A DNA stretch of 47,899 nucleotides, from NCBI GenBank assembly GCA_020248665.1, contig JADCHE010000026.1, positions 1-47,899 on the forward strand. The letters are read 5' to 3'. The notes under the pieces were generated by a model, which had not been told where the DNA came from, did no database searches, and saw only the letters and a list, made by a program, of their open reading frames with translations. A program made the translations under genes and the position numbers. Source of the stretch: Burkholderiales bacterium (GTDB lineage Bacteria; Pseudomonadota; Gammaproteobacteria; Burkholderiales; Burkholderiaceae_E). Below, piece by piece: positions 1 through 7,550 of this stretch (positions within the stretch are counted from its first letter, which is position 1; every line of letters starts with the position of its first letter).

Positions 1-1
1 C

Positions 2-973
<972 letters not shown>

Positions 974-1020
974 CGTTCGGAGAGGCCTCGGTTCGCGCGG
1001 CTTGCCCGAAGGGATCGGGC

Positions 1021-1656
1021 ATGACACGAAGCAGGGCGGCCGCCGCGGTCCTGGCGTTGTCCTGCATGGTGGCGGCCTGCGTCAGCATGCCGCTGCCGTG
1101 CGGCCGGTTCGGTATCCCGGAACCACGGCCGGACGTCGACCTCGGTACGCCGGACCGAGCCGTACGCACGTGGTGGGCGCTGAGCGATTGGGCTGTCAGG
1201 CGGAGCGCGGAGCAGGACGGCTGCAGGGCGGCGCTCCGCGCTCGAACACACGAACCGCGCATGGCGCAACTCGAGTTGCTCGACGGGGCGGTGAAGACGT
1301 CGTTCGCGTCCGCATGGCGCTCCGACCCCGAGATCGACCTGCGGCAGACGGTCTCGCGTTCAATCGAGCGGGTCGACGCGATCGGCGTGGACGAAGCGAT
1401 CGTCTACGCGGTCCTCAGGAACGAGACTCCCATCCCGCCGGGCGTCGAGCTGACGAACGCCGAGCTGGAGCGCCGCGACCGTGGCGTGCCGGTGAGGTAC
1501 ACGGTGCAGCGCGGGGCGGCGCAGGCGTGGCGGATCGTACGGGTCGAGTTGTCCGGTCGCGATACGGCGATCCCTTCCGGATGGATCGGCATGCTCGATC
1601 GCGACTTCACCGTGCGCCCCGCCTGGCATTACGTCGATCTCTACGTTCCGTACTAG
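1021..1656 (+). CDS. Putative lipoprotein of unknown function
   Basis: A 211-residue protein beginning MTRSRAAAAVLALSCMVAACVSM, a lipoprotein signal peptide with a lipobox-like VAAC, so it is probably anchored to the envelope. The start is the first ATG of the hydrophobic leader, 47 bases after gltD. The mature part contains a W-rich stretch (TWWALSDWAVRRSAEQDGCRAAL) and ends in HYVDLYVPY. I do not recognise a family. Codon use matches its neighbours, and there is no competing frame with a signal peptide. Function unknown; the gene call itself is fairly secure. Confidence 0.75.
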   Translation: MTRSRAAAAVLALSCMVAACVSMPLPCGRFGIPEPRPDVDLGTPDRAVRTWWALSDWAVRRSAEQDGCRAALRARTHEPRMAQLELLDGAVKTSFASAWRSDPEIDLRQTVSRSIERVDAIGVDEAIVYAVLRNETPIPPGVELTNAELERRDRGVPVRYTVQRGAAQAWRIVRVELSGRDTAIPSGWIGMLDRDFTVRPAWHYVDLYVPY

Positions 1657-1770
1657 CTGCTGCGGGGCGCCGGGAACGATCGGCCTGCGCGATCGCCGAA
1701 TCGACCGATCATCGAGGGCGGCATCGGCGGTGCACGCGGGAAGCGATGGAACGAACCGCTGAGCCCGGCG

Positions 1771-1784
1771 GCGGAAACGTCGCG
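1771..1784 (+). repeat. 14-base direct repeat, copy 1 (GCGGAAACGTCGCG)
   Basis: Exact copy of the right half of the palindrome at 2129-2150 plus two bases. It lies just beyond the stop codon of the small coiled-coil gene, so that gene is bracketed by two identical copies in the same orientation. No insertion-sequence gene is present. Confidence 0.6.
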
Positions 1785-1791
1785 GGCCGGG

Positions 1792-2064
1792 TCAGAACAG
1801 CTTCGCGGCCCCGAGCAGCAGCGCGGTCTGCGCGCTCAGCGCGCCGACGACCCACTTGACGAGTTCGACCTTGCTGGACGCGATCTCGCGGGTCAGCCGG
1901 GTCTCCAGCTCGGCGACGTCGCGCTTCGTCGCGAGCACCTGCGCATGCAACGAGTAGCGCTCGTCGATCGACCGGTCGAACAGGTCGACGACCGCGCGCG
2001 CCCGCTCCGGCGACACGCCGGCCGACAGCAGCGCCTCGAGCAGCGCGATGTTGAACGAGCCCAT
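1792..2064 (-). CDS. Small coiled-coil protein with C-terminal membrane segment (DUF1640/CCDC90-like)
   Basis: A 90-residue protein. The middle (about 35-68, SLHAQVLATKRDVAELETRLTREIASSKVELVKW) has the heptad pattern of a coiled coil, and the end (about 69-90) is a single hydrophobic helix ending KLF. This layout matches small bacterial DUF1640-type proteins, which are membrane anchored through the C-terminus and whose function is unknown. The ATG at 2064 gives the family-like N-terminus MGSFNIALLEALLSAG; the open frame continues upstream but without family features. A 14-base sequence is repeated on either side of this gene (1771-1784 and 2139-2152). Confidence 0.7.
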   Translation of the reverse strand: MGSFNIALLEALLSAGVSPERARAVVDLFDRSIDERYSLHAQVLATKRDVAELETRLTREIASSKVELVKWVVGALSAQTALLLGAAKLF

Positions 2065-2128
2065 GCGACGAGGATGCCGATCGGGTCGAGCGATGCCAAT
2101 CGGCCCGAAGGCCGAGACCGAAGGGGGC

Positions 2129-2150
2129 CGACGTTTCCGCGGAAACGTCG
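2129..2150. repeat. 22-base perfect palindrome
   Basis: The half CGACGTTTCCG is followed directly by its exact reverse complement CGGAAACGTCG, with no spacer. It sits in the 156-base gap between the leftward coiled-coil gene and the rightward cupin gene. A 14-base portion (GCGGAAACGTCGCG, 2139-2152) recurs at 1771-1784. It could be an operator, or a member of a dispersed intergenic repeat family; the sequence alone does not decide. Confidence 0.7.
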
Positions 2151-2220
2151 CGCTCTCGGGGCCGGCGCAGGTGGCACGCGAGTTGCGGTACCGGCGGGTT
2201 TCCTCCACGGAGCACCACCG

Positions 2221-2571
2221 ATGGGCACCGAGCGCGTCTTCCGCGTCGCCGACCACCTGCAGCCCGCCGACGGCGAGCCGATCCGCTCGGTCGTCGTGCA
2301 GACGCCCGACGCGACGGTCGTCGCGTGGACGGTGAGGCCCGGGCAGCGGATCGCCGCGCACGTGCATCCGCAGGGGCAGGACACCTGGACCGTGCTCTCC
2401 GGCACCGGCGAGTACCAACTCGACGTCGAGGGTCCCTCGCGCACGCTGGGGCCCGGCGACATCGCGGTCGCACCGGTCGGCGCGGTGCACGGAGTGCTCG
2501 CGACCGGCAAGGTGCCGCTGGTGTTCGTCTCGGTGGTGTGTCCGGGCGAGGCCGGCTACGCGCTCGCCTGA
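2221..2571 (+). CDS. Cupin domain protein
   Basis: A 116-residue single-domain cupin. The first cupin motif is visible as RPGQRIAAHVHPQGQDTWTVLSGTGEY, with His residues of the metal site (HVHPQGQD), and the second as LGPGDIAVAPVGAVHGV, with the distal His. Such small cupins usually bind one metal ion and serve as isomerases, dioxygenases or sensors of small molecules; the substrate cannot be told here. The ATG at 2221 was chosen because it opens the compact family-like N-terminus; the open frame further upstream crosses the palindrome. It converges on the acyltransferase gene with five bases between the stops. Confidence 0.8.
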   Translation: MGTERVFRVADHLQPADGEPIRSVVVQTPDATVVAWTVRPGQRIAAHVHPQGQDTWTVLSGTGEYQLDVEGPSRTLGPGDIAVAPVGAVHGVLATGKVPLVFVSVVCPGEAGYALA

Positions 2572-2583
2572 GACCCTCAGGCG
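2565..2583. terminator. Stop-codon palindrome between convergent genes
   Basis: CGCCTGAG-ACC-CTCAGGCG: eight-base perfect arms with a three-base loop. The left arm contains the TGA of the cupin gene and the right arm the TGA (read leftward) of the acyltransferase gene. It could act as a bidirectional transcription terminator, but there is no T tract. Confidence 0.45.
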
Positions 2584-3749
2584 CGCGCTGCGCTCGGCGG
2601 CGGCGTCGCGGCCGCGACGCGCGCGAGGCCGAACCACGGGCGCAGCCGCCCGATCCGCCGCACCAGCAGGTAGACGAGCGCCGGCACGCCGAACGCCGCG
2701 AGGACCAGCAGCGGCGCCTCGAGCGAGGGCGACGGTCGCCAGCCGGCCAGCCCCATCGCGACGACGATGATCACGGTCTGGTGCAGCAGGTAGAGCGGGA
2801 ACACCGCCTCGGTCAGCACCGCGCGCCAGCGGCCGTCGCGATTCCAGTGGCGGTGCGCGAACCCGACCGCGGCGACGATGGCGCTCCACTGCATCGCCGC
2901 CGCGCCGATCGCGCGTGCCCAATCCGGGGCGCCGAGCACGAGCGCGAGCCAGCCGAGCACGGTCGCGCCGAGCGCGGGCCAGCGCAGCGACTCGAAGCGT
3001 TCCCATCGGTCGGCCCGCGCCGACATCGCGCCGAGGACGAACACGCTGCCGTAGATCGCGTGCGCGTGCCAGTCGCCGAGCAGCGCATGCGTGATCGGGA
3101 AGGCGTCCCGCAGCGCCCATCGCTCGACCGCGAACGCGACGATCGGCACGCCCAGCAGGGCCGCGCCCCGCACGCGTCGCGACGCCGCGTCCGCGGCCGC
3201 GTCGAGCGCGCCCGGCCACCGCCGCAGCACAAGCCACAGCAGCGCGGTGTAGGTCATCAGGTACGGCAGGAACCACAGGTGGTTCCAGGTCGGCATCGCG
3301 ATGCATCCGCCCGGCCCGCAGAACCCGTCGGCGCCGCCCAGGTACAGGCGCATGAACGCCGCGAAGCTCCCCTCGTAGCCGTGCTTCTGCCTGACCTCGA
3401 AGAAGGTCTGCGGCGGCACGATCAACAGCATGCCGAGCAGCAGCGGCCGCAGCAGCCGGCCGGCGCGATCGCGCAGCAGCGCGCCCGTGGCCCCGGAGCG
3501 GGCGAGCATGAACGCGGTCGCGGCGCCCGACACGAAGAACAGCAGCGGCATGCGCCACGGGTTCGTCATCCGCATCAGCGGCTCGATCGCGGCGCTCGCG
3601 AACGGGCTCTTCACGTGCCAGTCCCAGGTCGCGTAGTACATGCCGACGTGGTACGGCACCAGCAGCGCGAACGCCGCGATGCGGAGCCAGTCGAGGAAGA
3701 AGCGCCGGGTCGCAGGCGGACCGGGGTCGTTCATCGGCGCGGTGGACAT
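2577..3749 (-). CDS. Acyltransferase 3 family membrane protein (OpgC-like)
   Basis: A 390-residue polytopic membrane protein with about ten hydrophobic segments. The N-terminus RRFFLDWLRIAAFALLVPYHVGMYY carries the family's conserved arginine and histidine region in the first membrane helix, and the segment HQTVIIVVAMGLAGW is typical of the OpgC/YhjX-like branch. These enzymes transfer acyl groups from the cytoplasm to periplasmic glycans or lipids. The gene is the last of a leftward series: it starts 22 bases after the small cupin gene that follows dadA, so co-transcription is likely, though a role in amino acid metabolism is not obvious. Start at M1 or M6 (3734) is uncertain. Confidence 0.85.
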   Translation of the reverse strand: MSTAPMNDPGPPATRRFFLDWLRIAAFALLVPYHVGMYYATWDWHVKSPFASAAIEPLMRMTNPWRMPLLFFVSGAATAFMLARSGATGALLRDRAGRLLRPLLLGMLLIVPPQTFFEVRQKHGYEGSFAAFMRLYLGGADGFCGPGGCIAMPTWNHLWFLPYLMTYTALLWLVLRRWPGALDAAADAASRRVRGAALLGVPIVAFAVERWALRDAFPITHALLGDWHAHAIYGSVFVLGAMSARADRWERFESLRWPALGATVLGWLALVLGAPDWARAIGAAAMQWSAIVAAVGFAHRHWNRDGRWRAVLTEAVFPLYLLHQTVIIVVAMGLAGWRPSPSLEAPLLVLAAFGVPALVYLLVRRIGRLRPWFGLARVAAATPPPSAARA

Positions 3750-3771
3750 CGCCGCGGGAGCGTCCGTCCCC

Positions 3772-4101
3772 TCAGTCGACGATGAACAGCGTCGCCCCGA
3801 CCGCCGTCGACGACCGGTGCGGCTCCGCCCCGTCCGCGACCTGGTAGCTCGTGCCCGGCGTCAGCACGAAGGTGCGCCCGTCGGCGAGCTCGGTGTGCAG
3901 CTCGCCTGCGAGGCACAGCAGCACGTGCCCCTTCTCGCACCAGTGGTCGGCGAGGTAGCCGGGCGAGTACTCGACCATCCGCACGCGGATGTCGCCGAAG
4001 TGCCGCGTGCGCCAGTGCGCGACGCCGGTCTCGCCCGGGTGCTCGGTGCGCTCGACGGCCGACCAGTCGGTCGTGCCGAAGGGGATGCCGCTCATCTTCA
4101 T
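3772..4101 (-). CDS. DHCW-motif cupin protein
   Basis: A 109-residue cupin-fold protein containing the motif region YLADHWCEKGHVLLCLAGELHTEL (about residues 48-71), the DHWC/DHCW-type signature of a small uncharacterised cupin family, followed by LTPGTSYQVADGAEPHRS. The His-rich first motif suggests metal binding. The stop codon is one base from the dadA stop-side boundary upstream (dadA ends at 4103, this gene starts at 4101), so the two are almost certainly translated from one message. Its job next to a D-amino acid dehydrogenase is unknown; sensing or handling a reaction product is one possibility. Confidence 0.8.
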   Translation of the reverse strand: MKMSGIPFGTTDWSAVERTEHPGETGVAHWRTRHFGDIRVRMVEYSPGYLADHWCEKGHVLLCLAGELHTELADGRTFVLTPGTSYQVADGAEPHRSSTAVGATLFIVD

Positions 4102-4102
4102 G

Positions 4103-5359
4103 TCAGGCGTCCGCCAGGGTCAGCCCCGCCAGGTCGATCTCCGGCGTCTTCCCGCCGATGATGTCCGCGAGGATGCGCGCCGAGCCCATCGACATCGTCC
4201 AGCCGATGTGGCCGTGCCCGGTGTCGAGGTACAGGTTGCGCTTGGGCGAGGCGCCGAGGATCGGCGTGCCCTTGGGTGTCATCGGGCGCAGCCCGGCCCA
4301 CCGGCTCGCCTTCTCGTAGGCGCCGCCGTCGGGGAAGAGCCGGCGGATCGTGTTCGTCATGTGCGCGAGGTCGCGCTCCGACAGCGAGCGGTCGAAGCCG
4401 TTGAACTCGGCGGTAGCCGTCACCCGCATCCGCTGCCCGAGGCGGGTCCACGCGATCAGGTACTTCTCGTCGACGCCGCACAGGCTGGGCGCGCCTTGGT
4501 GGCGGTCCTCGATCGGCACGGTGAGCGCGTAGCCCTTGACCGGATACACCGGCAGGTCGAGGCCGAGCGGCCGGCCGATGCCCGGGCTGTAGCAGCCGAG
4601 CGCCAGCACGTAGGCGTCGCCCTGCAGCGCGCCCCGGTCGGTGTCGACGCCGACGACGCGGTCGCCCTCGGCGCGCACGCGGGTGACGTTCGTCGACCAG
4701 CGGAACTCGACGCCGAGCTGCTCGGCGCAGTGCCCGGCCAGCGCGTTGGTGAACCGGTGGCAGTCGCCGGACTCGTCGGTCGGGCAGTGGATCGCGCCGG
4801 CGATGTTCGCGCGGTCGGGCGCGAGCGCCGGCTCGATCGCGACCGCCTCGTCGGTGCTCACTGGCCGCAGCCCGACGCCGTTGTCGGTCAGCACGCGCAT
4901 CGCGCCGACGCCGCGCTCGTAGTGGTCGCGGTCGCGGTAGACGTAGATCGCGCCCTGCGTGCGCCGGTCGTAGTCGAAGCCGTGGCGCCGGTGGATCTCC
5001 TCGAAGCGCTGCTGAGAGTACAGGCACAGGCGCACCTTGTGGCCGGTGTTGATCGCCGCGCGCTCGGCCGAGCACTCCTTGAGGAAGCGCCAGCACCACG
5101 CCCACATCCTCGGGTCGGCGCGCAGCTTGAGGCGCAGCGCCACGTCGTCCCGGAACAGCGAGTCCCACAGGATGCCGGGCGCCCGCGGCGACGCCCAGGT
5201 GTAGGCGTGGCCGGGCGAGACCATCCCCGCGTTGGAGAAGCTGGTCTCCATCGCGGCCTTCTCCTGCCGGTCGACGACGACGACCTCGTGGCCGTCGCTC
5301 GCGAGCTCGTAGGCGGCGGTCACGCCGACCACGCCGGCGCCCAACACGACGATGCGCAT
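4103..5359 (-). CDS. dadA: D-amino acid dehydrogenase, FAD-dependent
   Basis: A 418-residue DAO-family flavoprotein, the usual DadA length. The N-terminal dinucleotide-binding motif is VVLGAGVVGVTAAYELA (about 4-20), followed by the DadA-type segment TSFSNAGMVSPGHAYTWASP, and the C-terminus has WAGLRPMTPKGTPILG and YLDTGHGHIGWTMSMGSA, which close the FAD site. DadA oxidises D-amino acids to imino acids, which hydrolyse to keto acids and ammonia, passing electrons to the respiratory chain at the inner membrane. It lies 42 bases downstream of a RidA-family imine deaminase, a functionally sensible pair. Regulation by the divergent GntR gene is inferred from the GTATAC site in front of ridA. Confidence 0.93.
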   Translation of the reverse strand: MRIVVLGAGVVGVTAAYELASDGHEVVVVDRQEKAAMETSFSNAGMVSPGHAYTWASPRAPGILWDSLFRDDVALRLKLRADPRMWAWCWRFLKECSAERAAINTGHKVRLCLYSQQRFEEIHRRHGFDYDRRTQGAIYVYRDRDHYERGVGAMRVLTDNGVGLRPVSTDEAVAIEPALAPDRANIAGAIHCPTDESGDCHRFTNALAGHCAEQLGVEFRWSTNVTRVRAEGDRVVGVDTDRGALQGDAYVLALGCYSPGIGRPLGLDLPVYPVKGYALTVPIEDRHQGAPSLCGVDEKYLIAWTRLGQRMRVTATAEFNGFDRSLSERDLAHMTNTIRRLFPDGGAYEKASRWAGLRPMTPKGTPILGASPKRNLYLDTGHGHIGWTMSMGSARILADIIGGKTPEIDLAGLTLADA

Positions 5360-5401
5360 GTGTGCTCCCCTGACCCCGCTCCGGCGCGGGTCTCCCGTCG
5401 T

Positions 5402-5752
5402 TCAGAGGCCCGCGACGACCGCGATCTCGACGTTGAACTGCGGCGCGGCGAGCTTCGACTCGACGGTGGCGCGCGCCGGCGTGCAGCCCGGCGCGACCCA
5501 GGCGTCCCAGACCGCGTTCATCTCGGCGAAGGTCGACATGTCGGTGAGCCAGATCGTCGCCTGCGCGAGCTTCGTCTTGTCGGTGCCCGCCTCGGCGAGC
5601 AGCCGGTCGATGCGCGCGAGCACCGTGCGCGTCTGCTCGGTCACGCTCGCGCCCGGCGTCTCGAGCGCCACCTGGCCGGCCACGTAGACCGTGCCGTTCA
5701 TCACCACCGCCTGGCTCATCCTCGGGCCGGCCTCGATCCGTCTGATCGTCAT
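5402..5752 (-). CDS. RidA/YjgF-family imine deaminase
   Basis: A 116-residue Rid protein. Rid proteins hydrolyse reactive enamines and imines such as 2-aminoacrylate and the imino acids released by flavin-dependent amino acid oxidation. The family arginine is in TPARATVES (R94) and the C-terminal acidic residue in QFNVEIAVVAGL (E109). The ATG at 5752 gives the normal N-terminus MTIRRIEAGPRMSQAV; an upstream ATG at 5884 would add 44 residues of unrelated sequence lying over the divergent promoter. It is the first gene of a leftward ridA-dadA-cupin-acyltransferase series, so imine-producing and imine-removing enzymes are made together. Confidence 0.9.
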   Translation of the reverse strand: MTIRRIEAGPRMSQAVVMNGTVYVAGQVALETPGASVTEQTRTVLARIDRLLAEAGTDKTKLAQATIWLTDMSTFAEMNAVWDAWVAPGCTPARATVESKLAAPQFNVEIAVVAGL

Positions 5753-5802
5753 CGCGCTGTCTCCTGGGCAAGAACGCGGACCGAGCTTACCCGCACGCAA
5801 AC

Positions 5803-5810
5803 TGTATACA
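5803..5810. promoter_or_regulatory. Candidate GntR operator TGTATACA
   Basis: An AT-rich perfect palindrome with the GTATAC core typical of FadR/FCD-type GntR operators, in the 107-base gap between ridA (leftward) and the GntR gene (rightward). A near copy, TGCATACA, occurs at 6647-6654. Operator function is inferred. Confidence 0.5.
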
Positions 5811-5847
5811 CAAGTCCCGTCTCCGCCCCGGCGCGCCGGCCGGCCGC

Positions 5848-5853
5848 TACAAT
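5848..5853 (+). promoter_or_regulatory. Candidate -10 element TACAAT of the GntR gene
   Basis: TACAAT ends six bases before the ATG at 5860, so transcription would begin at or next to the A of the start codon, giving a leaderless or nearly leaderless mRNA. No good -35 is visible. The same TACAAT appears before apt and the class II aldolase gene. Confidence 0.4.
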
Positions 5854-5859
5854 CCGCCG

Positions 5860-6585
5860 ATGCCGAGCGCCTCCCGGACGACACCGCCGCCGCCCGCCTC
5901 CCGGCCCCCGATCGCTGCGCCCGCGCGCCCCGCCGACAGCGTCGACCGCGTCTACCGGGCGGTCACGCAGCGGGCGGTGAACTGGCGCTTCGCGCCGGGG
6001 GAGCGGATCAACGAGGTCGCGCTCGCCGGCGAGCTCGGCGTCAGCCGCACGCCGGTGCGCGAGGCGCTCAACCGGCTCGCGCGGGACGGCTTCGTGCGCT
6101 TCGTGCCCAATCGCGGGTTCGTCGCGCGCGACCTGACCCCGGAGCTGGTGCGCGACCTGTACGAGCTGCGCGCGGCGATCGAGGTGGCGGCCGTCCGCCT
6201 CGCCTGCGCGCGCGCGGGCGACGAGGCGATCGCGAAGCTCGCCGGCGCCTGGCACGCCGCGACCGCGGACGCCGCCAGCCGCCGCATCGATCGGCTGACC
6301 GCGGCCGACGAGGCCTTCCATCGCGGCATCGCGCGCCTGTCGTGCAACGGCGAGCTGGTCGCGACGCTGGAGCGCGTCAACGCGCAGATCCGCTTCTTCC
6401 GGCGCGTCGACCAGGAGCTGCCCGAGCGCCGCGACCGCACCTACAGCGAGCACGCCGACGTGCTCGCCTGCCTCGCCCGTCGCGACGCGCGGCGCGCCGG
6501 CGAGCTGGTCGAGCGGCACGTCGTGCTGAGCCTCGAGCGCGCGATCGCGGTCACCGAGCAGGTCGTGGCCCGGATCCGCGGCTGA
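5860..6585 (+). CDS. GntR family transcriptional regulator (FCD/FadR subfamily)
   Basis: A 241-residue regulator. The winged helix at about 28-95 shows the canonical GntR recognition pattern FAPGERINEVALAGELGVSRTPVREALNRLARDGFV, followed by NRGFVARDLTPELVRDLYELRAAIE, the entry to the FCD ligand domain. The C-terminal domain has the conserved Asp/His positions (DEAFHRGI, SEHADVL, LVERHVVLS) that usually bind a metal and a carboxylate ligand. It is transcribed away from ridA-dadA, and a GTATAC palindrome lies between them; a similar site precedes the racemase-like gene downstream. A role as local regulator of D-amino acid catabolism is inferred. The first 20 residues are proline-rich and nonessential-looking. 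Confidence 0.92.
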   Translation: MPSASRTTPPPPASRPPIAAPARPADSVDRVYRAVTQRAVNWRFAPGERINEVALAGELGVSRTPVREALNRLARDGFVRFVPNRGFVARDLTPELVRDLYELRAAIEVAAVRLACARAGDEAIAKLAGAWHAATADAASRRIDRLTAADEAFHRGIARLSCNGELVATLERVNAQIRFFRRVDQELPERRDRTYSEHADVLACLARRDARRAGELVERHVVLSLERAIAVTEQVVARIRG

Positions 6586-6595
6586 GCCGCCGGCC

Positions 6596-6624
6596 TTGCG
6601 GGTCCTGGGCGCGGCGGGTATCGT
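6596..6624 (+). promoter_or_regulatory. Candidate sigma-70 promoter of the racemase-superfamily gene
   Basis: TTGCGG (6596-6601), a 17-base spacer, then TATCGT (6619-6624). Spacing is ideal; both hexamers deviate moderately from consensus. The GTATAC-like site at 6647-6654 lies just downstream of the expected start, where a repressor would block transcription. Confidence 0.4.
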
Positions 6625-6646
6625 CGCCGCGACGACCCGCGCGAGG

Positions 6647-6654
6647 TGCATACA
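6647..6654. promoter_or_regulatory. Second candidate GntR operator TGCATACA
   Basis: Differs by one base from the TGTATACA palindrome at 5803-5810 and lies 34 bases before the start codon of the next gene. It suggests the GntR protein controls genes on both of its sides. Confidence 0.4.
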
Positions 6655-6688
6655 CTTCGCGGCCCGCACCGTGACCCGGAGACGCCCG

Positions 6689-7489
6689 ATGAGCACCCCC
6701 GCCGCACCGGCCGCCGACCGCCCCGAGGTGGACCTCGAGGGCCTTCCCTTCCAGACGGATCGCGGCATCGGCTCGCGCGCCGCCCTCGGCCTGCTGGTGC
6801 TCGAGACCGACCAGACGATCGAGGACGAGTTCCGCGCGGTCTGGCCGGACGACGGCGTCGCGCTGTACGCGGCGCGCCTGCACAACGACGTCCAGATCAC
6901 GCCCGAGACCCTGCTCGAGATGCGGGGCCTGATCGCGCCGACCACCCGGCTGCTGCCCAACATGGTCGACCTGTCGGTGGTCGCGTTCGCGTGCACCTCG
7001 GGCTCGCTGGTGATCGGCGAGTCGCACGTCGCCGAGCTGGTGCGCAGCGTCCGGCCGAACGCCCGCGTCACCGATCCGGTCACCGCTGCGATCGCGGCGC
7101 TGCGCGCGTCCGGCGTCGGGCGCGTCGCCCTGCTGACGCCCTACCTGCGAGAGATCAACCTGAGGCTGCGCACCGCGCTCGTCGAGCGCGGGCTGCGCAT
7201 CCCGGTGATGGGCTCGTTCAACGAGTCCGACGACGACGTCGTCGCCCGCATCACGCCGCAGTCGCTGCTCGACGCGATCGTGCGCATCGGCAGCGAGCCG
7301 AGCTGCGACGGGGTGTTCGTCTCGTGCACGTCGCTGCGCGTCGCGCGGATCGCCGAGCGGGCCGAGGCGCTGATCGGCAAGCCGGTCACCTCGAGCAACC
7401 ACGCGCTCGCCTGGCACATGCTCCGGCTGGCCGGCATCGACGACCGCATCGAGGGTTTCGGGCGGCTGTACCGGAGCGGGCTGGCCTGA
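6689..7489 (+). CDS. Asp/Glu racemase superfamily protein (maleate isomerase / EutA-like)
   Basis: A 266-residue member of the superfamily that includes maleate cis-trans isomerase, arylmalonate decarboxylase and the ectoine-utilisation protein EutA. Both catalytic cysteines of the isomerase/racemase type are present, in FACTSGS (C102) and VSCTSLR (C213), in the two pseudo-symmetric halves. ATG at 6689 follows a purine-rich ribosome site (CCGGAGACG); an in-frame ATG at 6596 would add 31 basic residues over the promoter. The substrate cannot be deduced; proximity to dadA and ridA suggests a small amino or dicarboxylic acid. It converges with the thiolase gene. Confidence 0.8.
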   Translation: MSTPAAPAADRPEVDLEGLPFQTDRGIGSRAALGLLVLETDQTIEDEFRAVWPDDGVALYAARLHNDVQITPETLLEMRGLIAPTTRLLPNMVDLSVVAFACTSGSLVIGESHVAELVRSVRPNARVTDPVTAAIAALRASGVGRVALLTPYLREINLRLRTALVERGLRIPVMGSFNESDDDVVARITPQSLLDAIVRIGSEPSCDGVFVSCTSLRVARIAERAEALIGKPVTSSNHALAWHMLRLAGIDDRIEGFGRLYRSGLA

Positions 7490-7500
7490 ACGACCGCCGC

Positions 7501-7524
7501 GGCGCGCGCAGGGCGGCGCGCGCC
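7501..7524. terminator. Inverted repeat between convergent genes
   Basis: GGCGCGCG (7501-7508) and CGCGCGCC (7517-7524) form an eight-base stem with an eight-base loop, between the racemase-superfamily gene and the thiolase gene. There is no T run, so termination is only a possibility. Confidence 0.3.
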
Positions 7525-7550
7525 CGTCCCGGCGCCGCGCCGTCGCCGGC

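Noticed and set aside
3989-5980. Plus-strand open frame of over 660 codons opposite dadA and ridA
   Set aside because: Composition is typical of antisense to GC-rich genes, and dadA and ridA on the other strand have full motif sets.
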